This document shows positions 8,733 through 17,535 of a stretch of DNA of 64,000 nucleotides, piece by piece (the first letter of the stretch is position 1; each line of letters begins with the position of its first letter). The notes below the pieces were generated by a model, which worked only from the letters and a program-made list of their open reading frames with translations, did not search any database and was not told the DNA's origin. The stretch is from CAYZJD01 sp964483455 (GTDB lineage Bacteria > Acidobacteriota > Terriglobia > Bryobacterales > Bryobacteraceae). The DNA lies in the NCBI GenBank assembly GCA_964483455.1, contig CAZACK010000012.1:5522-69521 (forward strand), given 5' to 3'. A program made the position numbers and the translations under genes.

Positions 8733-9563
8733 CTACAGGCGCTCCAGTGTCTCGAAGACGCGCTTGATTTCATCCAGCGGGTGGGCCATGCCGGGAACCT
8801 CCTTGAGCTCCAGCACCAGCGGATACTGGCCGGGGCGGGAGCGCAGCAGGTCCATCGCCTGCTTCCAGTCGACGGTTCCCTGGTCGGAATACATCGGGAA
8901 AAGGTGCTCGTCCTCGCGGCCATTGTTGTCGTGGATGTGGGTCGACCGGATGCGGTCCTGCATGATGCCGAAGGCCGCCGCAACGCCCTCATTCATGTTT
9001 GCATGGCCGACGTCGAAGCAGAAGGCCAGATCCATGTGGGTCTCGGCGACGAACCAGGCCAGCCGTTCGGCGCTCGAAAGGCCGTTGGGTATGTTCTCGA
9101 GCAGGACCTCGACCCCGCGCTGGCGGGCCAGCAGGCTCAGTTCCTCCAAGCAGGTAAAGGCGGCTTCCAGCTTGCGGTCGTCATACTCCTCGCGGCTGAC
9201 CCCGATGTGTTGGATGAAGTAGCGGCAGGGGATGTGCTCGGTGATTTCCAGCGCGCGCTTGATTTCGTCCATCATGGACACGCGCTTCGCCTTGACGGGT
9301 TCGGTAATGGTCAGGATTGCATGCGGGCCCGAGCGGCCCCACACCTCATCGGTGAACATGGGCGAGTGGAGAGCGTGCAGCTTGAGATCCGAATCCTTGA
9401 ACCAGTGCGCCAGTTCATTCACCTGCGCCCGGTTGCGATAGTCCAGGTGCTGCCGGGCACAGAAGATCTCGACAGCGGCGATGCCGCTCTGCCAGATGCG
9501 GTCGAGCCAAACGGTGGTCAACCGATGGTTCACGATGAAATGAGTGGAAAGTAAGTGATCCAT
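8733..9563 (-). CDS. sugar phosphate isomerase/epimerase-like TIM barrel
   Basis: A 276-residue protein of the xylose-isomerase-like TIM-barrel superfamily. Typical strand-end motifs are visible: LHALHSPMF, FIQHIGV, VLLENIPNG, AFCFDVGHANM, STHIHDNNGREDEH and LVLELKE. These supply metal-binding His, Glu and Asp residues. No signal peptide is present, so the protein is probably cytoplasmic. The substrate cannot be inferred; these enzymes act on sugars, sugar acids or inositols. The stop abuts asnS and the start is 6 bp after ggt, but the neighbours do not form one pathway. Confidence 0.8.
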   Translation of the reverse strand: MDHLLSTHFIVNHRLTTVWLDRIWQSGIAAVEIFCARQHLDYRNRAQVNELAHWFKDSDLKLHALHSPMFTDEVWGRSGPHAILTITEPVKAKRVSMMDEIKRALEITEHIPCRYFIQHIGVSREEYDDRKLEAAFTCLEELSLLARQRGVEVLLENIPNGLSSAERLAWFVAETHMDLAFCFDVGHANMNEGVAAAFGIMQDRIRSTHIHDNNGREDEHLFPMYSDQGTVDWKQAMDLLRSRPGQYPLVLELKEVPGMAHPLDEIKRVFETLERL

Positions 9564-9569
9564 GAGTAG

Positions 9570-11240
9570 TCAGTAGCCGGAAGCCGCCCCTTCCACGCGC
9601 AAGTCGGCCGCTCCGAGAAGCCAGCCCGGTTCGGCGGCGATGGCGGCCACCTCCCCGATGGACGTCTCCGTCTCGACCGAATGTCCGCGTGAGCGGAGCA
9701 GCGCCAGGGTGTCGGGAGAGAACTCTCGCTCCATGTAGAGGGTGTCGGGCTTCCACTGGTGGTGAAACCGCGGGCGGTCGACGGCGTCGCGAATGTCCAA
9801 TCCGAAATCCACGGAGTTGAGAATCACCTGGAGCACGGTGGTGATGATGCGAGGGCCGCCGGGAGAACCGAGCACCATGTGGAGCTGGCCGTCGCGGAGG
9901 ACAATCGTCGGGGTCATGGACGACAGCGGCCGTTTGCCGGGCCGAATCGCGTTGGCTTCGCCCTGAATCAGCCCGTAGGCGTTCGGCTCGCCGGGCTTGG
10001 CGGCGAAATCGTCCATTTCGTTGTTCAGCAGAAAGCCGAGGCCCGGAAGGGTCACGCCGCAGCCGAAGCCTCCGTTGAGGGTATAGGTGACGGCGACGGC
10101 ATTGCCTTGCTCGTCCACCACGGAATAATGCGTTGTTTCCGAGCCTTCCGAGGCGGCGGGATCACCGGCGGCGATGCGATCGCTTGGCGTGGCCCGGTCC
10201 GGGTCGATCGAGCTCCGTAGCCGGGCGAGGTAGTCGGGACGGAGCAGTCCGGCCACCGGCACGCGGACGAAATCAGGGTCGCCGAAATGGCGGCTGCGGT
10301 CGGCGAAGAAACGCCGCATCGCCTCGGCGACAAAGTGAATCGAGGCCGCCGAGCCGGCGCCGCCCTTCTCGTACCCGGAACCTTCCAGAATTCCCAGCAT
10401 TTCGAGCAAGCCCGCGCCGCCGGAGCTGGGAGGAGGAGCGGTCAGGATCTCATGACCTTTGTACGTTCCGCGCAGGGGCGTTCGCTCGACGACGGCGTAC
10501 TCCTTGAGATCCTGGTAGCGGATCAGGCCCCCGCCGGCGGTCATGGCGTCTGCGAATATTCTCGCCGTCTCTCCTTCGTAGAACTCCTTCGCTCCGAGGA
10601 GGGCGATCCGTTCTAGGGTCCGGGCCAATTCGGGTTGAACAAGAATGTCGCCAGGCTCGTAGTAAGCGCCGTCCCTGAGGAAGATGCGCTTCGATTCGGG
10701 GAACTGCATGAGGTTTGTGCTGTGTCGCAGCGAGCGCGCCAGGCTGTGTGAGACAGGGAATCCTCGTTCCGCCAGCCGGACGGCGGGTTCGAGAAGGCTC
10801 GCCCATGGCCGTTTGGCGTACCTGCGGTGGGCGAACTCCAACCCCTTGACGGTTCCGGGAACAGCGGCAGCACGGTAGCCCGTGACGCTGTCTGCGGTCG
10901 GCCGGCCGCCAGCGTCCAGGTACATGTCGCGGGTGGCGGCCGCAGGCGCGCGTTCCCGGAAGTCGAGGAAGGTGGAGCGGCCATCGGCGAAGCGGATCAG
11001 CAGGAAGCCGCCGCCGCCGAGGTTGCCGGCGGAAGGATGGGTGACGGCCAGCGCGAAACCGACGGCGATGGCCGCATCCACGGCGTTTCCACCCGCTTTG
11101 AGCGCGGCGACGCCGGCATCGACGGCGTGCGGTTCGCGCGCTACCACCAAGGCGTGGCGGGCTCGAACCGGCGGGCGCGCCTCCAGGGCCACGGCGAGCA
11201 GAAGAGCAGCGAACGCAAGCAGCGCCGCGGAAGAGCGCAT
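9570..11240 (-). CDS. ggt: gamma-glutamyltransferase (gamma-glutamyltranspeptidase)
   Basis: A 556-residue precursor with a signal peptide (MRSSAALLAFAALLLAVALE). The nucleophile of the autoprocessed small subunit is Thr369 in ETTHYSVVDEQGNAVAVTYT, matching the conserved TTHYSVVD cleavage site. The large-subunit pattern GGNAVDAAIA and the small-subunit loop RPLSSMTPTIV, followed by GSPGGPRI, are also present. The enzyme hydrolyses glutathione and transfers gamma-glutamyl groups in the periplasm. ATG 11240 is chosen because the signal peptide begins there and a TAGAAT box lies 8 nt upstream; a longer frame to 11369 has no export signal and would overlap rlmB. Confidence 0.93.
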   Translation of the reverse strand: MRSSAALLAFAALLLAVALEARPPVRARHALVVAREPHAVDAGVAALKAGGNAVDAAIAVGFALAVTHPSAGNLGGGGFLLIRFADGRSTFLDFRERAPAAATRDMYLDAGGRPTADSVTGYRAAAVPGTVKGLEFAHRRYAKRPWASLLEPAVRLAERGFPVSHSLARSLRHSTNLMQFPESKRIFLRDGAYYEPGDILVQPELARTLERIALLGAKEFYEGETARIFADAMTAGGGLIRYQDLKEYAVVERTPLRGTYKGHEILTAPPPSSGGAGLLEMLGILEGSGYEKGGAGSAASIHFVAEAMRRFFADRSRHFGDPDFVRVPVAGLLRPDYLARLRSSIDPDRATPSDRIAAGDPAASEGSETTHYSVVDEQGNAVAVTYTLNGGFGCGVTLPGLGFLLNNEMDDFAAKPGEPNAYGLIQGEANAIRPGKRPLSSMTPTIVLRDGQLHMVLGSPGGPRIITTVLQVILNSVDFGLDIRDAVDRPRFHHQWKPDTLYMEREFSPDTLALLRSRGHSVETETSIGEVAAIAAEPGWLLGAADLRVEGAASGY

Positions 11241-11248
11241 AACCCTCG

Positions 11249-11254
11249 ATTCTA
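11249..11254 (-). promoter_or_regulatory. -10 box for ggt, leaderless type
   Basis: TAGAAT read leftward, 8 nt before the ggt ATG and directly after the rlmB stop codon. No Shine-Dalgarno lies between it and the ATG. The same hexamer followed by CG occurs at the same spacing before the barrel gene at 14901. Confidence 0.45.
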
Positions 11255-11971
11255 CTATTTCGCTCCGGAACGCCGCCGTTTCCACTCGAACAGCACCACG
11301 CCGGCGGCGACGGAGACGTTCAGGGATGGGATTTTGCCTTCCATGGGGATGCGGACGAGGAAATCGCAATGTTTGCGGACATGCTCGTGAAGGCCCTTGC
11401 CTTCCGAGCCCAGGACGATCGCGGATGGGGTGGCATAGTCGACCTGATCGTAGCGGCGGTCGCCGCGCTCATCGAGCCCGTAGATCCAGAATCCGCGGCT
11501 CTTGAGCGCTTCCAGCGCCCGGCTGATGTTGATGACGCGGACCACGGGCAAGTATTCCAGAGCGCCGGCGGCGGCCTTGGCGACGGCTTCGGTCAGTCCG
11601 GCGGCGCGTCGCTCGGGGATCACCACCGCGCCGGCGCCTGCGGCGCTGGCGGTGCGGATGATCGCGCCGAGGTTGTGCGGATCTTCTACGCCGTCCAGCA
11701 GGACCAGCAATCTGGCGCGGTCGGCGACATCTTCCAGGTCGGCGTAGCGATGCTCGGAGGCCAGCGCCACCACCCCCTGGTGCGCGCTTCCGCCCGCCAG
11801 GCGGTCAAGGGCGGACCGCGGCTCAAAGCGAACGGGAATCGAGGCCGATCGGCAAGCGTCGATCAGTTCCTGGAGTCGCGGCCCGGCGGCGCCTTTCGCA
11901 ACCAGCACCCGCTCGAGCGTCCGGCGAGCCCGGAGCGCTTCAAGAACGGGGTGAATCCCCACGAGCGCCAT
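11255..11971 (-). CDS. rlmB: TrmH/SpoU-family 23S rRNA 2'-O-methyltransferase (RlmB-like)
   Basis: A 238-residue SPOUT methyltransferase. The N-terminal L30e-like substrate domain begins with MALVGIHPVLEALRA. The knotted catalytic domain has the three SPOUT motifs: LDGVEDPHNLGAIIRTA, AIVLGSEGKGL and IPMEGKIPSLNVSVAAGV. RlmB methylates G2251 of 23S rRNA from S-adenosylmethionine; a tRNA substrate (TrmH) remains possible. Start: ATG 11971 is preferred over ATG 11980, because it matches family N-termini and a TACGAT box sits 7 nt upstream of it, overlapping the other ATG. Confidence 0.88.
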   Translation of the reverse strand: MALVGIHPVLEALRARRTLERVLVAKGAAGPRLQELIDACRSASIPVRFEPRSALDRLAGGSAHQGVVALASEHRYADLEDVADRARLLVLLDGVEDPHNLGAIIRTASAAGAGAVVIPERRAAGLTEAVAKAAAGALEYLPVVRVINISRALEALKSRGFWIYGLDERGDRRYDQVDYATPSAIVLGSEGKGLHEHVRKHCDFLVRIPMEGKIPSLNVSVAAGVVLFEWKRRRSGAK

Positions 11972-11978
11972 GGACCTC

Positions 11979-11984
11979 ATCGTA
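11979..11984 (-). promoter_or_regulatory. -10 box for rlmB, leaderless type
   Basis: TACGAT read leftward with 7 nt between it and ATG 11971; there is no Shine-Dalgarno. It overlaps the alternative ATG at 11980, which argues that this upstream ATG is not used. Confidence 0.4.
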
Positions 11985-12049
11985 GCGCGGGTGATGGAAG
12001 GACGACCGGGCCCGCCGCCGGCGAATGTGGGTCTGGCCGCTTCCGACTT

Positions 12050-13651
12050 TTACCAGGTTCGGTCCACGCCGACGACCTCGATTCGGTCGTTGCGCTTGCG
12101 GAGGTACACGGTCACTCGCTTCTTCGCGTCCGGCCCGCCGATGTCTGCCATGAAGTATGTTTCGTTTCCGGCGGCGGCGACCTCTGCCGGCAGGTCGAAC
12201 GAACTCCGGCCATCGAGCGCCGATTTCTGCTCCGTGCCGTTGTCGAAGCGCGACCACTGAACCGAGTAATTGTGAGCCGGCGAGAATCCGTAGCTGGCCG
12301 CAAGATCGACGAACTCAAGCTTGCCGTTGCGGACCGCGAAGCCATCGAGCGGCAGGACCCTGGCGAAATATGTCCGGCCGACCTTGTCACGGCGCTCGAT
12401 GAGGCATTTCACCACCCATTCCTCGGCGCGAGGGTCGCTGTACTTGCCGGTCTTCACGATGGCCCGGATCTCGGCGTCGGTGAACGCCATTACCTGTTTG
12501 GCGGCCCAGAAGGTGTCGTCCGGGAGGCGGTTGGCGAAGGCGGGATTAGGGTACTCGGGCCGGTAGCGCTCGGGATCGAAGATCTTCGATTCAAAGCGTC
12601 CCACGGAGGGGAGGTCCGGGTAATTGGCGTGAGCCCAGCGCGGCACGGAGAGGCCCAGGCTGAAGAACTGCGCGGCGGCGGGCGTCCAGGCGAATAAGTG
12701 TTCGTTACCCGAGCGGGCGCTGTTGGCCTTGTCGCTGGCGCTGCCGAGGATGGAACCGAAATCGATCAGGTAGTGCTTGATGTAGCGGAGGCCATTCTCC
12801 TCGACCAGAAAATCGTCGGTGTTGATGGCGCGCGAGTCGTCATGGCCGAGCCAGGCGCAGAAGACGAACAGTCCGCGCAGGTCGCGCCGGTGTTCGTGGC
12901 GCACGACATCATTCGGGTCATCCCTGCGAACTCCATGGAAGCGGAAGGGGCCCAATTCCTCGCCGGGAATCAGCCGGCTGGCGGTGGCCCGGTAGCGCCC
13001 GTCGGGTTCTTGCCGCACCCGGAGCATGATCTCCGCCACGTCGCGGCCGGTCATCGTCCTCTTCTTGCCTAATTCATCCCGGATGGTCGAAGCCGGCGTC
13101 AGGACGAGTTGTTCCCGGCGGAGGTAGACAACGTAATTGTCCGGGACGTTGTACCCGAGGGCGTAGAAGAACTTCGAGCCGATGGCGTCGGCGGCGCTGG
13201 CCATCTCGGGATTGGTGGCGGGGTCGAACTTCAGCCAGTAGACTTCGCCGCGCCCGTCTTCGATCTTGAATCCCGGTGTGATGCCTTCGCTCTTGGCGCT
13301 GAACACCTTCCAGTCGCCGTCTGCTGGCGGGCGATCGGCGCCCGGTCCACGGACGAGTTCTTCGATGGTCATCCGCCGCGACCGTTGGCGGTTGGTATGC
13401 CACGGGCTGTCCGGAACTTCGCCCAGCGTGTTAACGGCGCCGGCGGGGATGGGCCTATCCGGCGCCTGCTTCTCGCCGGGCTTGGCGAAGGTGTTCAGGA
13501 AGAAGTCGTAGTAGTCGCTCAACTTCCGGCGCTTGGCCTTCTCGACGCGCCGGGGCTTGGGTTCCTGTTGGATCGGGTCGTCGGGGTAGAACTTGGCCGC
13601 ACTCAGCCCGCCAGCAAGCGCCAGAAGCAGCCACGCTGTTCGCATCCGCAT
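12050..13651 (-). CDS. exported protein with a PI3/PI4-kinase or HipA-like catalytic signature
   Basis: A 533-residue protein with a signal peptide (residues 1-19), then FYPDDPI and a basic stretch. I do not recognise a named family. Residues 137-160 (VYWLKFDPATNPEM, then an alanine-rich helix) look like a nucleotide-binding Lys plus helix. Residues 267-303 read WLGHDDSRAINTDDF and then YLIDFGSILG. This resembles the catalytic loop (D..x..N) and activation segment (H/xIDFGxxLG) of PI3/PI4-kinases and of HipA/CotH-type kinases. The C-terminal 100 residues look like a beta-rich domain. The signal peptide places it in the periplasm or outside the cell. The gene starts 11 bp after the outer-membrane barrel gene, so the two are probably co-expressed. 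AAGG lies 2 nt before ATG 13651 and 8 nt before ATG 13645, so the second may be the true start. Confidence 0.6.
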   Translation of the reverse strand: MRMRTAWLLLALAGGLSAAKFYPDDPIQQEPKPRRVEKAKRRKLSDYYDFFLNTFAKPGEKQAPDRPIPAGAVNTLGEVPDSPWHTNRQRSRRMTIEELVRGPGADRPPADGDWKVFSAKSEGITPGFKIEDGRGEVYWLKFDPATNPEMASAADAIGSKFFYALGYNVPDNYVVYLRREQLVLTPASTIRDELGKKRTMTGRDVAEIMLRVRQEPDGRYRATASRLIPGEELGPFRFHGVRRDDPNDVVRHEHRRDLRGLFVFCAWLGHDDSRAINTDDFLVEENGLRYIKHYLIDFGSILGSASDKANSARSGNEHLFAWTPAAAQFFSLGLSVPRWAHANYPDLPSVGRFESKIFDPERYRPEYPNPAFANRLPDDTFWAAKQVMAFTDAEIRAIVKTGKYSDPRAEEWVVKCLIERRDKVGRTYFARVLPLDGFAVRNGKLEFVDLAASYGFSPAHNYSVQWSRFDNGTEQKSALDGRSSFDLPAEVAAAGNETYFMADIGGPDAKKRVTVYLRKRNDRIEVVGVDRTW

Positions 13652-13662
13652 CGCCTTGCCCC

Positions 13663-14901
13663 CTAGAACACGTTGCCGAACTTCACCCAAACCTGGAAGC
13701 CCTCGTGGCTGAAACCGGCGTCGATGCGCAAGAACACGGAGTTCCGGACGTTGAAGCGCATGCCGACGCCGGCGGCGGCCTCCAGATCGCTGAAGTTCAG
13801 GTCGGAGCGGCGCCGGAACACCTTGCCGGCATCGCCAAAAACAGCCATGTCGAGACCGCTGAAAGTCTCCCAGCGATACTCGGCGTTGCACACCAGCAGG
13901 TTGTCGTCATAGAAGCGGAACGGACGGAACCCCCGCAGGTCATCCGAGCCTCCGAGCGTGGGTTGCAGGTAGAACGGCACCCGCTGGCCGGGGTCCGTGA
14001 ACGAAAGCGAGGTCTTTCCGCGCAGCGCGATGACCCGCCGCTCGTTAAAGAACGGGATGTATTGCTGAAGCTCGGCATCAAGCCGGCGGAAGGAGTGCGA
14101 ATCCAGCTTGTGGTCGGAATACGCGGAGTAGTGAACGAGGTAGTTGCCGCCGCGTCTCGGACCAGCAGGGAAGTCCCGATAATCGAATTGGGCGAAAAAG
14201 CCCCCGCGGAAGAAGTCCGTCTGCCGATCGATGCCGGGCGCGGCGGCGGGCGAGAAGATCTGCTCCGACGAGATGAAGCGTCGATCCGTGCCCGGGCCGA
14301 CGTTCGTCTGGAGGTAGCCCGCGGTTCCGCCGAGCTTCAAGTAGCGGAACGGCTTGACTCCGAAGGTGGCGTCGTAGGCCGTGTCCTCGAGGCGGAAGTT
14401 ACTTCGGGCGGTTTTCGCCGAGTCCGGACCCGGCCCGTAATATTGCATCCGCGGGTAGTCGCGGTGCACGGCATACAGATCGAGAAACAGGTGGTCGCCC
14501 GCGAGCTTCGGCAGACTTAGCCCAATGTCCATGAGGTAGTACTTCTTGAGCGATCCACGAGCGGAGCCGCGGAAGATGGCCTGACCGCCGGCAAGTTCTT
14601 CGCGAAGGTACTCCGGGCCGATTGCAAAGCCGGAGCCGGTCGTCAGACCGCCGAACTTGAGCCGGAACCCCGCAATGCCGGCGGTGAGACGTTCCAGGAT
14701 CTTCTTCTCCTTGATGTCAACGAGCAGTTGTTCCGTTCGCGAGAGCGCATCGGGCTGGAGAGTCTGCGCCTTCTTGTCGCGGGCGCCTTCGATTTCCGCC
14801 TCGCGGCTGGCGGCCTGAGGGTGGAGAACGACGGGAGTCATGACGAAGCACAGACAGAGGGACTTGCACAACCGCCCTGGTCCGGGGCGGGTCCAGGTCA
14901 T
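13663..14901 (-). CDS. outer-membrane beta-barrel protein, BamA/surface-antigen (D15) like
   Basis: A 412-residue exported protein. The signal region (about residues 12-32) precedes a short linker and then alternating amphipathic strands rich in Y, F, R and G. The block LGGSDDLRGFRPFRFYDDN is close to the conserved loop-6 GG..LRGF/Y motif of Omp85/BamA barrels. The protein ends in Phe (KFGNVF), the usual beta-signal for barrel insertion. There is no room for POTRA repeats, so this is a barrel-only member, unlike BamA (about 800 residues). It is probably co-expressed with the exported kinase-like protein downstream. The TAGAAT box overlapping the stop codon of the preceding TPR gene sits 7 nt before ATG 14901. 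Confidence 0.8.
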   Translation of the reverse strand: MTWTRPGPGRLCKSLCLCFVMTPVVLHPQAASREAEIEGARDKKAQTLQPDALSRTEQLLVDIKEKKILERLTAGIAGFRLKFGGLTTGSGFAIGPEYLREELAGGQAIFRGSARGSLKKYYLMDIGLSLPKLAGDHLFLDLYAVHRDYPRMQYYGPGPDSAKTARSNFRLEDTAYDATFGVKPFRYLKLGGTAGYLQTNVGPGTDRRFISSEQIFSPAAAPGIDRQTDFFRGGFFAQFDYRDFPAGPRRGGNYLVHYSAYSDHKLDSHSFRRLDAELQQYIPFFNERRVIALRGKTSLSFTDPGQRVPFYLQPTLGGSDDLRGFRPFRFYDDNLLVCNAEYRWETFSGLDMAVFGDAGKVFRRRSDLNFSDLEAAAGVGMRFNVRNSVFLRIDAGFSHEGFQVWVKFGNVF

Positions 14902-14908
14902 GTGGACG

Positions 14909-14914
14909 ATTCTA
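14909..14914 (-). promoter_or_regulatory. -10 box for the barrel gene, leaderless type
   Basis: TAGAAT read leftward, 7 nt before ATG 14901, without a Shine-Dalgarno. Its first three bases are the TAG stop of the upstream TPR gene. Confidence 0.4.
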
Positions 14915-17029
14915 CTGCTTTCGAACGGCTTTGGAGGACTCCTGCGCCAGCCGGACACGCGCCCCTTCCAACTTTTTGCCGACCTTGGAGACCTCGGACG
15001 GGTCCAACTCCGAAGGCGGGCTGGCGCTCCATTCCTTGAGGGAGATCTCCCATTGCGCGACCGCCTCCTTCAGCTTGCCCTTCTTGGCAAGCACGTCGCC
15101 CAGGTGGTCGTTGACGGTCGGATCGCGGGGAACCCGCTCGAGCGCTCGCCGTAAGTAAGCCTCGGCCTCGTCCAGATTACCCTTGCGGAAATAGACCCAT
15201 CCGAGGCTGTCCAGGTAGGCGCCGTTGTTCGGCTCCAGTTCCACCGCCTTGCTGACGAGCTGATAAGCCTCATCCAGGCGAATGTTACGGTCCGCAAGCA
15301 TGTAGCCAAGGTAGTTGAGCGCGGAGGCGTTCTCGGGATTCAGGTCGATGACTTTGCGGAAAGTAGCTTCCGCCTCTTCGAAGTTCTTCGAGCGCTCGAA
15401 CATCGCGCCTCGCATGAAGAGGACGGCTTCCTTTTCGTCCTTGGTTTGTGAGAGTTTCCCTGCCTCGTCGAGAGCCTTGCCCATTTCGGCGTAATTCTTG
15501 ACCTTCTCGTAGACCTGGGCGAGGGCGAGGTACGTATTTCGGTCGTCCTTGCCGTCGAGCAGTTTCTTCATCTCGGCAACGGCCTGCTCGCCCTTGCCGA
15601 GATCGGCCAGGAGGGAGGCGCGGATCAGGCCGATCATCCGGTCGTTCGGATAATTCTTCCGCGCGGCGTCGGCTTCGGCGATGGCCTGCGTAACGTCCTT
15701 GGCCTGCCGGAGGGTGTCGATGACCTGGGCCGAGGCTCTTGGCCCGACCTCCGGATCCAGCTCGGCCATCTTCCGAAATGTTTCGACCGCTTCCTTGAAG
15801 CGCAGGTTCGAGCGATACAACAGCCCCAGCCGCTCGAGCATCACCAGCCGCCCACCGCGTTCGGAGGCGCTGTAGGACTTCTTCGCGCTGGAGTCGACAA
15901 GGTCCTTCATGAGCTGGATGGCCTCGGCGCCCTTGCCTTCGGCTTCCAGGAGGTTTACCTCGTTGTAGCGGACTTCGACATTGTCCGGATCGAGCTCCTT
16001 CGCCCGGTCCAAAGCGGCCCGCGCCTTTTCGAAGTTGCGCTGTTGGCGGTAGATCTGCGACAGCCGCAGGCGGGTCTGAAGATCGCGGGGATCGGCCTCG
16101 GCGATCTCCAGGTAGAGCTTCAGCGCCTCGTCGAGCTGATTGGAGAAGGCGAGATTCTGGGCGAGCGCCTTCTTCAGGTTGAGGTCGTTCGGCGCCAACT
16201 CAAGCGATTTCCGCAGCACCGCGGCGGCGCCGGCGTAGTCCCTCATCTGCTCGTGCGCGTCGGCGAGCGCGGCCAGCGTGCGCGGATTGGGATTGCGGTC
16301 AGCCGCCCGGCGGAGCATTTCGATGGCGCGCCGGGAATCGCCGACGTCGGAGTAGACCATGGCCAGGCCCATCAGAGCTTCGTCGCTGTTCGGGTCGGTC
16401 TCGAGAGCCTTCTTGTACGCCTTCTCCGACTCCACCGAGTTCTGGTCGATCTTGTGCAGCCTCCCCAGCATCAACCAGGTTTCGATGTCCTTGGCGTCCT
16501 TGGCGGCGATCTTCTCATATTGCCCAATGGCCTTGCGGAGCATCTCCTGGTTGATCTTGTTGGTCCGCTGGTCGCCGATGAGGCGGGAGTAAATTCGTCC
16601 CAGGATGCGGCGGGGCTCGACGGCTTCCGGATTCTGTCTGAGTCTCTCTTCGGCTTCGGTGACGGCGTCGTTGAGGCGCCCGGCCTGGATGTAAGCCTCG
16701 GTGAGCTCCTCGGCGACCTGGCTGGCATCAGGATCGGCTTTCAGCGCCTGCCGGTAGTGGGCAATCGCCTTGGACAGATAGTCGCCCGAGTTGCCGTACA
16801 CGGTGGCCAATTCGGCATACAGATGCCCCATCGAGAAGTGGTAGTAGGCCTCGGCGCGGCCCGCGGGCATCTGCGAGGCTTGGGATGCAGGGGACTGTGC
16901 CTGTGCCGTCCGGCCTCCCGGCAGAGCGACCCAAAAGAATAGAACGACAGCAACAACTCGCATCGTCAGGGTCATGGACCAATTGCTCTTCGCCACCCAG
17001 AAATCGGACCGGCGGCCAAAGATCCTCAT
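14912..17029 (-). CDS. large exported tetratricopeptide-repeat protein
   Basis: A 705-residue protein. A signal peptide (MRVVAVVLFFWVALPGG) lies at residues 23-39 if the start is 17029, or begins at ATG 16963. It is followed by about fifteen TPR units covering most of the chain, for example DYLSKAIAHYRQALKADP, NFEEAEATFRKVIDLNP and NLDEAEAYLRRALERVP. The last units resemble the secreted TPR proteins often found in Acidobacteriota and Deltaproteobacteria. The role is probably protein-protein scaffolding in the periplasm, possibly with the barrel and kinase-like products encoded directly downstream. A TATACT box lies 5 nt before ATG 17029; starts at 16975 and 16963 would give a more ordinary signal peptide. 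Confidence 0.8.
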   Translation of the reverse strand: MRIFGRRSDFWVAKSNWSMTLTMRVVAVVLFFWVALPGGRTAQAQSPASQASQMPAGRAEAYYHFSMGHLYAELATVYGNSGDYLSKAIAHYRQALKADPDASQVAEELTEAYIQAGRLNDAVTEAEERLRQNPEAVEPRRILGRIYSRLIGDQRTNKINQEMLRKAIGQYEKIAAKDAKDIETWLMLGRLHKIDQNSVESEKAYKKALETDPNSDEALMGLAMVYSDVGDSRRAIEMLRRAADRNPNPRTLAALADAHEQMRDYAGAAAVLRKSLELAPNDLNLKKALAQNLAFSNQLDEALKLYLEIAEADPRDLQTRLRLSQIYRQQRNFEKARAALDRAKELDPDNVEVRYNEVNLLEAEGKGAEAIQLMKDLVDSSAKKSYSASERGGRLVMLERLGLLYRSNLRFKEAVETFRKMAELDPEVGPRASAQVIDTLRQAKDVTQAIAEADAARKNYPNDRMIGLIRASLLADLGKGEQAVAEMKKLLDGKDDRNTYLALAQVYEKVKNYAEMGKALDEAGKLSQTKDEKEAVLFMRGAMFERSKNFEEAEATFRKVIDLNPENASALNYLGYMLADRNIRLDEAYQLVSKAVELEPNNGAYLDSLGWVYFRKGNLDEAEAYLRRALERVPRDPTVNDHLGDVLAKKGKLKEAVAQWEISLKEWSASPPSELDPSEVSKVGKKLEGARVRLAQESSKAVRKQ

Positions 17030-17034
17030 TCACA

Positions 17035-17040
17035 AGTATA
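17035..17040 (-). promoter_or_regulatory. -10 box upstream of the large TPR gene
   Basis: TATACT read leftward, 5 nt before ATG 17029. If transcription starts 6-7 nt downstream, the message would begin at or just inside that ATG, so either the gene is leaderless or an internal ATG (16975 or 16963) is used. Confidence 0.4.
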
Positions 17041-17073
17041 GCGGAATTCCGGCAGCCGGCCCGGACGCCAACA

Positions 17074-17535
17074 TCAGCGGAGTGCGTAGATGTCGTAGGT
17101 GACTTCGTTCTTGGCGAGTCGAGCTTCTCCGACGCCCAGGCATAGCAGCCGGTTGAGCCATCCATAACTCGGATGAGAGGTCCAAAAGCGAGGAGCCATG
17201 CGAATCGGAATCACGGCAGGCAAGTCCTGGCGGAGGAACCTCTGATAGCCATCCTCGCCCAGGTCGGAGACTCCCTGGTATGCGGTCAGGATAAGGGCGC
17301 CGTCGTCGGTTTCCATCGTTGCGCGAACATCGAGGATCGCCACCCCGTCGGTCCGGACAGTCAGCCAGTCTCCACCGACAGGCCTGATCTTGCCTCGCAG
17401 CTTGGGGCCGCCGACCTCTCCGCCCGTTACATAGAAATTGGCCCGGAGGCCTTCGGCGACCGGACCGATCACTTCAGGCTGTCCCGCCAAGGTGGCAGTG
17501 TAGGAGAAAATGTGTTCCAGTTTGTAGTCAATCAT
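17074..17535 (-). CDS. DUF3237 (UPF0311) family protein
   Basis: A 153-residue soluble protein that fits the DUF3237 family: an N-terminal strand LEHIFSYTATL, then GPVAEGLRANFYVTGGEV and KLRGKIRPVGGDWLTVR, followed by DVRATMETDDGALI and a C-terminal RLLCLGVGEA segment. The fold is a small beta-barrel; the biochemical function of the family is unknown. A good Shine-Dalgarno (AGGAGAGGG) precedes ATG 17535. It is read in the same direction as the TPR gene but 45 bp separate them. The 274 bp between it and 17810 hold no gene I can support. Confidence 0.85.
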   Translation of the reverse strand: MIDYKLEHIFSYTATLAGQPEVIGPVAEGLRANFYVTGGEVGGPKLRGKIRPVGGDWLTVRTDGVAILDVRATMETDDGALILTAYQGVSDLGEDGYQRFLRQDLPAVIPIRMAPRFWTSHPSYGWLNRLLCLGVGEARLAKNEVTYDIYALR

